Counted from the first letter of the stretch, positions 24,425 through 37,286 are shown. The stretch is DNA of 64,000 nucleotides from Moringa oleifera (GCA_021397835.1 JAJFZO010000344.1:8432001-8496000); one strand, 5' to 3'. The notes: generated by a model not told the origin, from the letters alone. Translations and numbers: made by a program.

Positions 24425-24905
24425 GAAGAGTGATAGGAAGTTTCTTGTAATTCTTGATTTTCTTTATGCTAATGCCGAAGTGTAAGCTTGAAATATGCGG
24501 ACCGGAGATTACCAAATGAATCAAATAATGCATCTATTCAAACATATCCGAGAAGAAAAAACGAGAAAATGCAATGAACATAGATTCGGATATTCACAAA
24601 TACAAGATGGAATGCAAGAATATAATCGGTTTCATAATTGCACCAGTACAATTTCAATCATAAAGATGCATTCCACAACCAAGATTTACATCAAGACAAT
24701 GAGAAATTAATCGATTCAAGCGATAACACCGGCATGCCGCTGACTCTGCTTTGGAGAGATCGGGGAGAGTTCTTGGAGCGGGAAGAAAGTTTGTTTCTGT
24801 TCTTGGCGGGTAAAAAGAATGAGGATCCCCTCCTCGGTACCCAGCTCCCTTTTTATACTTGATGAAGAGGAAGGTACCAAAAAATAAAAAATAAAAATAA
24901 AAAAA
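24425..24905. repeat. Copy 3 5' flank and truncated ~870-bp unit
   Basis: 24,425-24,745 repeats 10,600-10,960. From 24,752 to 24,870 comes a short piece of the ~870-bp unit (GGAGAGATCGGGGAGAGTTC, GAGGATCCCCTCCTCGGTAC). This is the counterpart of the longer solitary unit at 10,973. Confidence 0.75.
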
Positions 24906-25136
24906 ATTAGTCTACTGCAATAGCAATTTGAAACCAAAAGATAGTCAGCAGAGGAAGGTGCTCAAATAACAGAGGTTTCTTCAATTTTATGGTATTCTCC
25001 CCCTGTTAAGACCAGCCATGCGGGTTGAACCGTCCATCTGCAAGCTCCTAACCGCTGCAGCCGCAGCTCTCCCAGAACATCCACCAGTCCCTTGCATCTG
25101 GCCTGTTCGGTCCCCGGAATCACCACCTCCTGTAGT

Positions 25137-28002
25137 CTAGCCTAGCGCCAGTTGTCTCCCACCGCCAACATTGTGGCCCGAACGGCCACTGTCACTCCTT
25201 TGGCGTCCCTGAGTGAAAGACAAGTTATCCTGCCATTTCCCACCACCAGCAGCAGAATTCTGGTTATCTCTTCGCCTTAAACTGAGATCCGAACCTCCAC
25301 CACCTATCCTGGCCGCAAATGCCCTTTCATTACTTTCAGCAAGGACAGATACCTTCTCAATCACCTGGAATGCCAACGCCTGCAGCCTGGTGTGCTGGAC
25401 ATGACGGAAAACAATGCACCGTGCTGGCTGGTCCCAACGGGCAGGCAGTTCGTCGTTGATCATCATCTTGCTGACAATGCGGTGAATTTGGGCATCTCTG
25501 AGGTCAAACATCTTGGTCAGAGTGTCCAAGCTTAGGGAACGGTAACCCGTTGAGTAGGTCAAAAGATAAGTCCTCAAAGCCTCTTCCTTAATCTTGGCCT
25601 TGACCATCTCAAGGACATTGTCTCGATTCCTGAGAACCCTCCAAACCTTAAGAGAATTTATACAATCAAAGGCCTCCCGGAAGTCTCCCTTGCCAAGGGC
25701 CCTGATGGCAGCCACTACATGATCCTTCACATTTTCAGGGGGACCGGTGAAAATTTGCCTCTCCTTCATTTCCAAAAACCGCCGGAAGCGGTTGGCATCG
25801 TGGATGTTGGCTGCCATCTTTGGGACCTCAAGCAGCATTGCGCAGCTCAAGTAGGCAGCCTCCAGAAGCTCGAGGTTTATATGCATATGGTACGGCATCT
25901 GGTATCTTATTTCCAGCCTTTCCTGTCGACAAACATAAATGATTCGCAAATCAAGGTGTGAAATTAAAAAAAATGAGGAATATAGACAATTGAGCTTCTG
26001 AAAAGCTAGCTAATCTGACAACCATATATAATGTTTAATGTAACTCCCGTGTATGCCAGGAGGTGTTAAATCATCATCGGCCCAAATTTACATGTGAAGA
26101 AGACGAGGAAGAAGAAGAAGAAGAAAACAATCATTATTACCTGTTCTGGAGTCTTCTCATGGTATCGACTTCGAGAGACACCTTGTGCAAGCAACTCCTT
26201 CATCCTTCCACTAGAATATAGCTCAGCAAGGCAGCTCTCAGCTTCAGTGAATCGTCCAACCCGAAATGCACAAAGACGAAGCTGTGCCATGGCCCTGTTA
26301 AAAAGAATTTGTGTTGAAATGTCCAGATGCTCAATATTATCCTGCAAACGACTCATTAGCATCAAGTCCCGGGAACTTGAAAAATCATCCGAAAGAGCAT
26401 GATGATAAATATCACAAAGCATGGCACGGGCTCTTGTCCGATCGTCACCATGCTTGTATATGAGAGACACCAGATTATGCATAAAAGCTCTGCCACTTTC
26501 AGGGAATGTGGGCTTACGAGGCACAAGCTCAGGAGTAGCAAGAATAAATGGAGACGGAGTGCTACTTTCCTCCACCACTTTGGGTTCCTCACCTCCTTCC
26601 GTCCGCTCCACCAATTTCCTCAAGCCATCATACACCTCCTGTGGCTTGTAATAAATGAGCTCAACACGCTTTAAAGCGACCTTTGCAGCTGCTCTAAAAT
26701 CTCCAACTCGCTCCATAGTCTCCTGGACATTTTGCGCAAGAACCAAAAGCATAAGTTCATCCCTCAGCCTCTCAACATACTCACGCTCACATGTGTGTGC
26801 ATCTGTGCTCTGCAAACTCTTGAAAAACTCAGCATCTATCCCCTCTAAGAAGGCCACCAAGTTTCCCCGTACTCGAATTCTCCCGGTATACTCCACTCCC
26901 TTCTGTGTTTCATTCTCATCCGGTTCGACCAGGTCATCCACGACGATGTTAGGATAATGGACAAGAATGTCAAGAATGAAAAGCATGTTTTGCACACACT
27001 CTCTCCACATATTAAAAGGCATATGCCCACTCAGTCTAGGATTCACATCCAACTGGGAAGAAATAACACTAAACAAAATCTCAAGCTTTTGTGCTGGACT
27101 CTTGGCAAACTTTGCCAAGAAGGTAAGCTGTTCAACCTGCTCAAACCATCGAGTTCCCTTTCTGCCCCGAGCTGCCACAACCTCTTTCAACTTCTTGTCC
27201 ACCTTTTCCCAGGTGATCTCATCACTAGCATCGTCGTCCTTATCATCTACTTCTTCGTCATCATCTTCATCTTCAGGTTCTGATCTGGTAACTATGTTCA
27301 TAAGCTCCTCCTCAAACTCTGTATCTGATTCTTCGTCTTGATCCCTGCCCCCGTCAGCACTTTCAGGATTCTCCCTGTAGTTATTAATCAAATCTTCATA
27401 CTGCTTACTGCTTTTTTTCAGTTTCTGTTTCATAGAGTTCAAGGCCTTGGCATTACTACTACTCATCTTCTTTTTCGCATCCTTATTTGCCAAAGCTTGA
27501 CTCAGGAAATCCTCTAACATTACAAGAGCTTTGATGTAAAGAGTGGGGACCTTTTCAGACTCAGTGACACGCATAACCCTCTCAAGTTGCGTATTTATCC
27601 TGTCGAAGCTCTCCCGCAGGTTAACCCAGTCGTTGATCTTAATAGCATTCTTCATCTGGTCAACAGTAGCTGAAATCTCCTCGTAAAGCTTGTCTTTGGC
27701 CGATCTAACGACACGCTTTTGGCCAACGGGGTCATCGCTAGCACTTGCATTTCCTAGGATATATCTATTTGTTGCAGCTTGGGCGGTAGAATCGCCACCT
27801 GCTTCAGGAACACCATCTCCATAATAACTCTCCTCTTCTTCACTGTCACTACCACCCTATAAACAAGCAGATGCATTATCAAATATAAAAATTTGGAGAG
27901 AAAGCATAATTCCAGTAACTGACATTCGATTACATTGAATGGAAAATATTGTCTCTCTGTCACTGACACGTCACAAACCTGGTTCCAAAAACGTGATGCC
28001 AT
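25137..28002 (-). CDS. eIF3 subunit c-like protein, copy 4 (intact frame)
   Basis: Subunit c of translation initiation factor 3 is a scaffold of the eIF3 core that acts on the 40S ribosome in the cytosol. Model: exon 1 28,002-27,979 (MASRFWNQ), exon 2 27,856-26,141, exon 3 25,922-25,137. All introns are phase 0 with GT-AG ends, giving 841 residues. The N-terminal acidic region, the eIF3c_N core ([39 protein letters not shown]) and a C-terminal PCI-type region ([20 protein letters not shown]) are visible. Several features suggest a diverged paralogue. It lacks the WEK-LSKKDK-LMDRQF-type segment normally preceding ITWE, and a short VISKT-type segment after the AANIHDA stretch. It also stops at a TAG while a Gly/Arg-rich frame continues 49 codons to a TAA at 24,989-24,987. 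Plant eIF3c is usually somewhat over 900 residues. It is the only one of the four copies without an internal disruption; whether it is the main eIF3c gene is unknown. Confidence 0.85.
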
Positions 28003-28812
28003 CTTCCTCACAGAAGCCGAGTATGACAGAGCTGGCAGTAATATTACCCCGGAAAAGACCCCAAAAAAAAAGGGTTAATTAAAAACCAATTAAACAGACT
28101 ATGACTACACCCACAATAATATTACTTAGACAGGAAATTGGCATCATATCAAACAATTAGATATGAGCCTATAGCTAGAACTGTTTAAAATAGAACAGGT
28201 AACAAAATCTATAGCAAATAAAGTTGCATGAATATTAATGAATATCTTTAATTTTTATCAATTAAACAGCTCGTAGAGGACAAGCAGATGATTCCCTCCA
28301 CTGTATTAAGCTCATATATGCAACCTTTAAGACATAAATAAAAATAAAAACCTTGTCAAATTTATTTGTGATATTCTTCTAATTTATTAGCAATGATACA
28401 GAGGATAAACTTCCAAGTGGAGTAATAACAAAAACTCAAGTCTATGTTTGCCCAAGAAAAAATTGTTAAGTGATCAAGATTAACAAAACAAAGCAAAATT
28501 TTTCTAGAACACACACATAAAAACATGCCAAAAAACAGAATTAAAAAAAAAAAACTAACATCACATAATTACAACATAATTCCGTGAAAACAAAAACCCT
28601 CAAATTATGTTTCAAAAAAGATATCAACAAATTATGATATATACACTCTTTACACATCATCAACCATAAGAAACTTACAGGACTTTTCCTTATGTCAGTC
28701 TGCAGACAAGCCACAGAGAGAAGAAACTGTGGGAGAAACTATGAGAAAAAGGAATTTATGTTTATTCTCTGACCTAGATGCTTTATAGTCAAGATTTCCT
28801 CCTTATTTATAG
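28003..28812 (-). promoter_or_regulatory. 5' UTR, leader intron and TATA of eIF3c copy 4
   Basis: On the minus strand the TATA element CTATAAATAAGG lies at 28,801-28,812. It is followed by a leader exon ending at a GTAAGTTTC donor near 28,680, and an intron whose likely acceptor (TTACTGCCAG) lies about 30 bases upstream of the ATG. Copy 2 has the same arrangement. Confidence 0.6.
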
Positions 28813-31800
28813 TGAAAGAGGCCACCAACAAGAGATCATTTCATTAATATCTTTAAGATATCATATGAGATCTCTCAAATATTGTGGAAACTATATATTC
28901 TGAAAAGCAAGAAATATCTCTCAAACATGATGTTATTAAGATTTTGAATTTTTTAAATCATAATTTATTATAATAATTTTAAACTTTAATTTTTTTAAAC
29001 CTATAATTTTGAAATTTGAAATTATATGGTTTGTATATATAGATATTATTAAGATTTTCAATTTTTTAAATCATAATTTATTATAATAATTTTAATTTTA
29101 ATTTTTTAAAATGTACAATTTTGAAATTTGAAATTATATTGTTTATATATATAAAATATTATCAAATCAATATTAATTTTTTAAAAGCAAAGTTTACTAC
29201 ATTTAAATTTCAGAGTAATGTAGATAAAAATTATCAGTATTTTTATATTTTTAAAATTTAAATTTATAACTTTACATAAAAATAAGTAGTTATCAAAAAT
29301 TTAAAATTATAACTACTACATTTCAATCTAAATTATAAACTATTATCAATTTAATTAAAATTCTATTATTATAATATTAAATTTAAAATATATACATAAA
29401 ATAAGAAATATTCATGTCAATGTCACATAAATGCTAGCATGCATTCTTAAAAATATTCAAAATGCTTTCGCTTATATGTACACACACGCTTAAATATATG
29501 CATCGCGTAGAAAATATTTTTTAATTATTTATATCATTATTAAAATAAATTTATATTTTAATATTAATCATTATATTGAAAAATTATTTTATATTATTTT
29601 TAAATTAAAATTTATACATTTTAATAGTTTGTTATTAAAAATTTTAATTATTATTTGTATAATAAATTTTTTACAATAAACAGAGTTCTCTTTTGAAATT
29701 TTAATCAAACTTGTTATCAACCTAAAATTTCTACTACTTTAAGATTAGATTTATAATTAGATAAAAATTTAAATTTATTTTGATAAAATTAGCAATGAAT
29801 GTAAGATTAAAATTTGTAAATAAATTAATTTTAATAAATTTAAATTTTAAAATTTTGTAGATGAAAATAATTAATATTAATATATTATTAAAATATAAAA
29901 TTATAAAAAGTTTTTATTTAATAAAAAATGTTTGATTCATCCATGATGCTTTAGTAAACAAATCTTGTGGAATTTGACTTTACTTCTATATTTTGAATAG
30001 ATTAAAAAAATTTCTAACTAATCTAATAAATTTGGGCGGATTAGGTTGAAAAAGAATAAAGAAATTTATTTAAAAATAAATTAAATTTAAATAAAATAAA
30101 AATAAACTAATGCATTATGTGCGGGTACAACTTACCGGTTCGAATCTGAAATGTGAGAATAATCATTTTACTTAATTAGCTAAATTTCAAAATGTTTAAG
30201 ATAGCATAGTTGTTAATCAGTCACTGAAGTATTTAAATTTGTCATTAATTTTTAACTTTTATCAATTTAATTGATTATTTTTTTTACGAAAATCATTTTA
30301 AGTGAAAATTTTCTTTGTCATTAATCTATCGTTAAAAAATTTAAAGACAAATTTTTTTTAGTTTAGCAATAAATTTTTAATCACTAAAATTAATTTTTTT
30401 AAAATGAATATTACTTATTCTTTTTAAGATTTTTTAATTTTATTCACATGTTTATTAAATCAAAATCAATAAAAAAATTTTATTTATTTAAAATTTATAT
30501 TTTTGTAAATTCTTAATGTGAGATTTTTTTAAATATTATTAAAATAAATAAAATATTAATTTTTTTGCACTTAGTAAGAATATGTACAAGATAAATATTT
30601 AAAAATATTATTATTTATTTTGATACTGTTTAAAAATTATATTATGATAATTATACAAGTAAAAGTTATATTTACATCACTTATGTGCATAAAATTATTA
30701 ATATTAATAGAAATTATAAATAAAAGTTTCACATTAAAAATACAATAAAAAAATCATATGCACGTCATTTATATATAAAAAAATATTAATATTAATAAAA
30801 ATTATAAATAAAAATTTCACATTGATAATATAATAAAATATAATTTTTTATATATTTATATTTGAAATCATAAATAAAATATAATTTTTTCATAAAATTA
30901 AATTTATATTTATATAATTAAAATTATGATATATTATAATTGATATTAGTAAGTCTTATAGGTGAACTTGCTCTTCACTGTCATGTTTGATATCTATGTT
31001 CAGAAAGTTTTAAGATTATTTATAAGTATTTTTAATAAATATTGTAATTTTATAATAAAAATTAAAAATAATATATATAATTTAATTATATTATCTTTAG
31101 ACGATGTGGGAGCTGATAACAAACATATATGAGACTTAGCCTCGATCCGATTATCCACTTGAATTCAATATCTCGCCGAGTTTAGGATATTTTGGAATTA
31201 TATTGAGAATATTCAAAGTTAATTAGGATTTTAAAAGTTTGGTTGCTCCATTTTATATATTTTGATCTGCGTGAGGAATAGGATCACTGGACGGAATGAT
31301 GTTGCTTTCAAGAAGGCATCAAATTTCGGGCGATGATAAGCGAAGAAAACGTGTCCAAACATTCTCAAAACAGTATCTAACTCCAACTAATGTCTTGTTC
31401 CTTTGTTTTTTGCATTCACATTGCCAATTAAAAACTAACTAAAACCCGTGGCCATGAATTTAACTCAGTACTGCAAAATCTAGGTATGCATCATCACCTT
31501 TATTAATAAATTTCAACAAATTCCATTGTTGATCAACAAGAAAAATTAAGGAAAACAAAAGGAACTTTCTCTGTTATCAGTTAAACTCATATTGTTCACA
31601 TTGCACCGACCATATATACATATACACACACAGAAGATGATGATAAAATATTAATTAGTTCACATGTCAAGAAATTAAAGCATCCCAAAAGGAAGTGTGA
31701 ATTGCTATTTTTATTTCTAATTAAAAGTAAGTGGGTATCCTGTTGTCTCAAGTACATATTGTAAAGGAATGTAAACGAAGTTATGACTTTGGAATTGAAA

Positions 31801-32140
31801 CAATTTTATCACGTTGCTTATTATTATCTTATAGTACTTCTGTGACACACATGTTCAGTGCTTTCATTCAATATAAAGGGTACATGCATGTTATTAATGC
31901 AATATATTTCACTATTTAATATGGGTATATATAGTATTTATTTGAACAATTATTGTCAATTGGTTGCATAAAATGATATGTCACTAGACCCTACATTTAA
32001 TAAGTCAAATAGTTTATCTTCTTTTATTGGCTAATTAAGGAAGAAATGTGAATATGTGATGACAGCGAGAGAGACGGGAGGGTATATACGAGGCTTAGAC
32101 TGAAAGTTTTCTCTTCTGCCTACTATGTTCACACCAAACT
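28813..32140. other. AT-rich intergenic region, no gene seen
   Basis: About 28,830-29,400 is shared with 15,800-16,310, the end of the eIF3c block duplication. The rest is very AT-rich with simple runs. A short plus-strand frame at 31,731-31,919 has no supporting features. The last ~200 bp are the upstream region of the ERF gene. Confidence 0.6.
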
Positions 32141-32148
32141 CCAACCCA

Positions 32149-32156
32149 TATAAAAT
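32149..32156 (+). promoter_or_regulatory. TATA box of the ERF gene
   Basis: TATAAAAT lies about 280 bp upstream of the first conserved in-frame ATG and is followed by a CT-rich leader (TTTCCTCTTCCTCTTCCTCC), typical of plant 5' UTRs. Confidence 0.5.
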
Positions 32157-32327
32157 CCCTAGCTACAGCCAAGCCCTAGCTTTCCTCTTCCTCTTCCTCC
32201 TACCCTTGTCTTGGATTCATTTGTTTTTCCCCATCTGGCGAGGAGGATCTCTATGCACTCTTGTCGCTTGCATGATTTAGAAAAAAGGGTATAATTAATA
32301 CGAAGAGGTAAGTGAAGGCTTTTCAAG

Positions 32328-33554
32328 GTGGATCGGAGACATGGGAAGAGGCCACTTTCCTCCGGTGAACCGGAGGAGAAAGAAGATCAGGATCCTATCT
32401 TTCCAGTCTACTTAGCTCAGTCTCAACAAGACATGTCTGCTATGGTCTCGGCCTTGGCTCAAGTTATTGGAAGCAGCCATAATAACCCTCTTCAAGTGCA
32501 TGAAGCCACAACAGCCACGTCCCGATCCACCATGGAGCAGGAGCAAGATCCATCTCGGCCTGTTGAAGATCAAGGTACCGTAAAGATATATATACACATA
32601 TTGACTTAGTTTTACTTACCATTTACCCAGATCTTCTTTTCTTTAGTTTAGCAATTCCAGTTGATGATGGTAACTAATGATTATGTTCATGATGATGCAA
32701 TGATCGATCTCCTGATCTTATCAATGGTTTCCTATGGACTAATCATTGAAAAGGGTTTTGTTTTATGAGATTCAGTTGTTTTATTCACTTACCTGTCTTT
32801 TTGTTCTTTAAATTGAATAATCTCCCTTTTACCCAGATGAGTCATTCTTTTCATATTTGGTTACTTCCAAGCTGTGGAAAAAACTGAGACCTTCTAGTTT
32901 GAGTAACACATATGAGTCCCAACGATTTCCTTTTAGTGTTTCCACTTTCATATGCGTTTAGGGAACGTGAGGAGAAGACACTATAGAGGAGTTAGGCAAA
33001 GGCCATGGGGCAAATGGGCAGCGGAGATTCGTGATCCTCAGAAGGCTGCGCGGGTATGGCTAGGCACCTTCGACACAGCCGAGGCTGCAGCATTAGCCTA
33101 CGATGAAGCTGCTCTTAGGTTCAAAGGAAGCAAAGCGAAACTCAACTTCCCTGAAAGAGTTCAAGGGAGGACCGAATTAGGTTTCCTCACAAATCGCAGA
33201 GAACACTTGAACGCAAGGACTACACGAGTTTCACATCCTTCTTCCCTCCGTCGTCAAGAAACAACGACAGCAGCATACCCAAATGCTTATAATTATCAGT
33301 ATACCCAATTTCATAATTATAATGCTGCGATGAACTCTGGTGATCTTCCAGGTGTTTATGGTAGTGGAGGAGCCTTTGTGTCTCAGACTTTATCATCTGT
33401 GTCTTCATCTTCATCTTCCACAACAACCCAACAGCAAGAAGATGATCAGTTTGCAAGATCATTTACTTTGCACTTTGGAGGTTCTTATTCGAGTATTGAT
33501 CATCCTCCTACAAACAGTGGGGACTATGATTCTACTCAGTCAAGAGATCAATAG
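32328..33554 (+). CDS. AP2/ERF transcription factor, group X (ERF110/ABR1-like)
   Basis: This is a sequence-specific transcription factor with one AP2 domain. Exon 1 ends at 32,574 (donor GTACCG) and exon 2 runs 32,962-33,554 (acceptor TTTAG), phase 1. The AP2 domain opens exon 2: [20 protein letters not shown], then [20 protein letters not shown] and [15 protein letters not shown]. Ala and Asp occupy the positions that mark the ERF rather than the DREB subfamily (WAAEIRD, WLGTFDT). The upstream motif [15 protein letters not shown] is typical of group X (ABR1, RAP2.6L), whose members respond to wounding, ABA and ethylene. The tail is Ser/Gln-rich. The start is uncertain: the frame opens with GTG at 32,328 after an in-frame TGA at 32,313. 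The first in-frame ATG is 32,433, giving 244 residues. The peptide before it ([19 protein letters not shown]) looks coded. Confidence 0.85.
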
Positions 33555-33599
33555 CTCATATCCTGCAGGTATCATTCCAATAAGATGAACTAGTCGGGG

Positions 33600-34150
33600 G
33601 TAACACTAATACCCTTCTATTTTTCTTTGTTTATTTCGTCTCTTCGTGAGTTTTTCTGTGTGCTTTTTCCCTCTTTTTGAGGATGAGATTGTGAAGTTTT
33701 GGAAATGTTGAATTTTGGTTTGCACCCCTAATGATCACTTTCTATAATTTACTGAAAGTTTGTTCAATTTTTGGGTTATAACGACACATATATATCCATG
33801 AAATCTACACATAAATTATATTACAAGCAAAACTATAATCACTTAATTAATAAAAAGTAATCAGTCACAAAAAATTGTAACTTATTTTTTTCAGAATCTG
33901 GCATGAGTTGATATGTCACTCAAATCTATGACCTTTTGTTGATGAGTGAGATAAATCACTAAATTTTTTATGTGTTTGTACCAAAAGTTAATTTGTAAAT
34001 TGCAAACATAAATCTCATTGAATTCTCTTTAAAATATTATCTGATTTAATGGTAACATAATGATTTTGTTTTGTTTTGTACTCAACATAATTTAAAAAGA
34101 AAAACCTTTAAATTTACAGTTTGCTATCAGAAATATAACAGATACTTACT
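33600..34150. other. ERF 3' region and intergenic DNA
   Basis: AT-rich DNA after the ERF stop, presumably the 3' UTR followed by spacer. No further frame is supported. Confidence 0.5.
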
Positions 34151-34189
34151 GCATGTAAAGCTATTGAATATGGGATATATGTGATCAGA

Positions 34190-34480
34190 CATCATCACGG
34201 ATCCTCAGCATGCTGAAAATGAAAAGAAGGATACTGCTGCACTGGACACTTACTTGCATATGGAGAGCATACCTCGTAAGGAAACCTTCATGAAGGTAAT
34301 GGAGCAAGGGGACTCTGTGTGAAAGGCTGAAGAAGCTACAGTACTACTGCTTAGTGTTTATATACAGAAGTTGAGTTTGAAGACTTTGAAGAAAGCAGAG
34401 ATCCTGGGTTCACATTTTATAAGCAGATTGGAAGGTGGGAGAAGCATGCATGCCTATCTAAGAATCATCCAAATTTAACA
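34190..34480 (+). other. Unassigned exon-like fragments
   Basis: A GC-richer stretch in AT-rich DNA. One plus-strand frame reads roughly ENEKKDTAALDTYLHMESIP, then a GTAATG donor-like site follows CATGAAG. Another frame further on reads ESRDPGFTFYKQIGRWEKHA. The order looks like short exons of a gene, but neither piece is a family I recognise, and there is a stop between them. It may be a gene relic or untranslated transcript. Confidence 0.25.
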
Positions 34481-34499
34481 ATCAATTAAGTAGTAGTCA

Positions 34500-35299
34500 T
34501 GGAATTCGGCTCTTCTCGACGCGTTATATGGTCAGTTTGATGTGCCAGCAGGGTTGACCATATAAGATAACAAAAATGAATACAATCTTGGCCTAATTAA
34601 ATTGGAATCTAGCAATTAAATCTTGCCTCATGGTCAGTAATTAATCATGCACGTTTAATTAATCATTTGCGTTTAGTTAATCATGCACGCAATTCCATTA
34701 AGCTGCCTTTTCCATCTTTCTTTATCAAATGAAACCTGAATGTTTAGGGTTCAAACTCTAGCTAGCTAGTTTTTCCTATGAGAGCAAAAGACTTGGTTAA
34801 TGGCATTAAAGTATGCCAACATTAAGCATTTGATTCAAATAACGATATTAGAAGTACAGTAAATTTTGGTTTGAATAAGTGAGATCTAATTTACTGATCT
34901 AAACAGAGACATAATTTGATTTATATCATATTGTACTTATCACTCAATTGAAACTTTATTCATAATAAATTGTACTTTATTTTTGAAAATTTTAATTAAA
35001 ATGTGTATATATATATATACATATCATAATAAAAAGTCAACATTGCTGGTTGACGAAGTTTCTTAATAATGTAAAAATCTAAAAAATTAATTGACTCACA
35101 TATCAACATTGTATAAAGATATATAAATGGAATTCTGTTTTGCGGCCATATGGTCATGATCAATCCATGCTTTCTGGCAACATTAATTATCACTCTCTGT
35201 GATCTAAAACATAGGTGTACACATAGTTTACATGTTTCTTTACGGAAAGAAAAGGAAAAAGCAAAGAGTGAATTAAAAGCAAGAAAAGTTGAATGGAGA
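34500..35299. other. Intergenic DNA, no gene seen
   Basis: AT-rich, with short repeats of TTAATTAATCATGCACG near 34,640-34,690 and an (AT)n run near 34,999-35,020. Confidence 0.5.
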
Positions 35300-35935
35300 G
35301 AAGCCTAACATTCCTTCTGTAGACTCTCACATTAAGACATGGAAAGCAACTAATTTGGTACAGAGAAGAAGAGTGAGGCAGAGGCATGCAAATTAAGTTA
35401 ACCAAAAACACTGCTTGGTCAACAAGGCATCATCACCTACAAGGACATATATAGTCTTGTCTTCTCAATTCCTCATTAACCATTATAATCCGTTCTTTCT
35501 TTCTGTCTTATTTGCACTATGCCACTGATTATGTCTTTCTAATCCAAGTTCATGCACTTCATTATGAGGATGAACACAAATCTTAATATAATATTACCGA
35601 TGGATAAAAAGGACATGCCAGAACTTTGTACATTATCAATAAAGTCATATTGATAATATTTTATTCATCATTAATATCCTAGAAACTTACATTACTTTTT
35701 ATTATTTATGAATTTTCAATTTGTATGAAAACATTCTTAATAATAATAAATATTATATTATTTTTAACTTGTATCCTGTTTTATATATTATTTATTTTGA
35801 TACTCTTTTCTAATTTATAAAATAAAATTAAAATTTAGCTCATATACCAATAGTCGTAAAAGAATTTCAAACAATATGTATATATAAAATAATAAGTAAT
35901 ATTTATAAAAATAGTGATATTGACTGTCTATGCGA
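35300..35935. repeat. Dispersed repeat, copy 2
   Basis: It matches 17,260-17,825 with moderate divergence (AGCCTAACATTCCTTCTGTAG; CAATAAAGTCATATTGATAAT). No reading frame is supported. Confidence 0.5.
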
Positions 35936-37286
35936 GGGAACAGTAACATCTGGTGTGCGTGTGCGCGTGTGTTTCAGTGCAACCAAAACGTTCCAAAAGA
36001 CCCGAAAAAAGTAGTCCAAGTCCAAGTTCCAAGTTTGGCATTCTCCACAGAAAGTGAAATTAGAACTAAAAGCATTTGACTTTCGGGGGCCCTTTGTCAT
36101 GGCCGACGGCTCATATGTCAAGCTTTTCGACTCAGAATGCATGCTGTCTGCTCTCACGTCAAGCTTTTCGGCCATTTTTTCATTTTTTTCATACCTTCTG
36201 CTCTGCTAACTTCGCTTTTAAGTTGGTTTCCGTTCGAAGACTATAATCATTGTCATATTGGGTTACCGCCCACTGGATTTCTGTTTGCATTAATTATTCT
36301 TATTTTTCATTAAAAATAAGTTATAAAGAAAAAACGTGCATAATTATCATCCGTTTGACTGGTGAAATATTATGCTGAATTTAAACACTAACAAATGGAA
36401 AATCTAAGCATTGTTTTTTTAAGAAATGGTTTTTTAATAATTCTTTATATTAATATAATAAAAATAAATAAATTTTAGATATTAATTTTATTTAATTATT
36501 ACAATTTAATATCTTCTCAAAAAAAAAAACACAAGTTAAATCACGAAAAGATGATAATTTCAATAAAAAATACTATGTTTATCCCCAAAAGGCTTTTTCT
36601 GTACAAAGGCATAGATCAATAGCTAATGCAATACACAGAAAACGTTACAACAGTGGCACACAAGTAAACTCAAATCTCTTTCAGTATTAGGAGCACAATT
36701 CAATTTGTAAGTCAAGTCTCCTTTTCATTTAAAAGCACACTTCAATTTTCATTCAAAACCAAGACCTTCTATTTGATCTAAACTATACTGATTTTTTCAA
36801 AAAGTATTGACATATTATAACTTCATAAAAAAATAAATAAAAATTATTATTTATTTTTTTACATTAACATAATAAATTATTTAAAAATAATATCCTTTAA
36901 ATAATACAGCACAAATCAATATAAGATTCTAGTCCTTTCACTCAAGGCCAAGACAGACTGCTAAATGCTAACCGAGCAAGTTCACGATGGATGGTGGCCC
37001 AACACACAACACACAACACACGGCTAAACAGAAACAGGAAAAGAAAAGTAACAAGACAAAGGGCATTTCTCATGCACCCAACGACAGGTCTTTTTCCTTT
37101 CTTTTCCTTAAAAGAGGAACTTAGTGTCAAAAGGTGCCATCTGTGTTTCCAATAGATCATGAGGATAGGTACAAGTGATCTTGTTCACGTCACAAAAAAT
37201 TGATTCCCTATCATATAACCGACGTGCATAATTACAAACATGAACCAAGAAATAGATCCATCTTCTATCTAAATCAGGGTGCTTAC
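35936..37286. other. Intergenic DNA, no gene seen
   Basis: A GT-rich simple stretch (about 35,950-35,972) and AT-rich spacer. Short minus-strand frames at 35,903-36,175 and 36,942-37,302 show no conserved features. Confidence 0.5.

Noticed and set aside
30110..30170. Possible tRNA from the T-loop-like GGTTCGAATC
   Set aside because: No acceptor, D or anticodon arm can be paired around it.
35903..36175. 90-codon minus-strand frame (MAEKLDVRAD...)
   Set aside because: It overlaps GT-rich simple sequence, and no family similarity or splice context was found.
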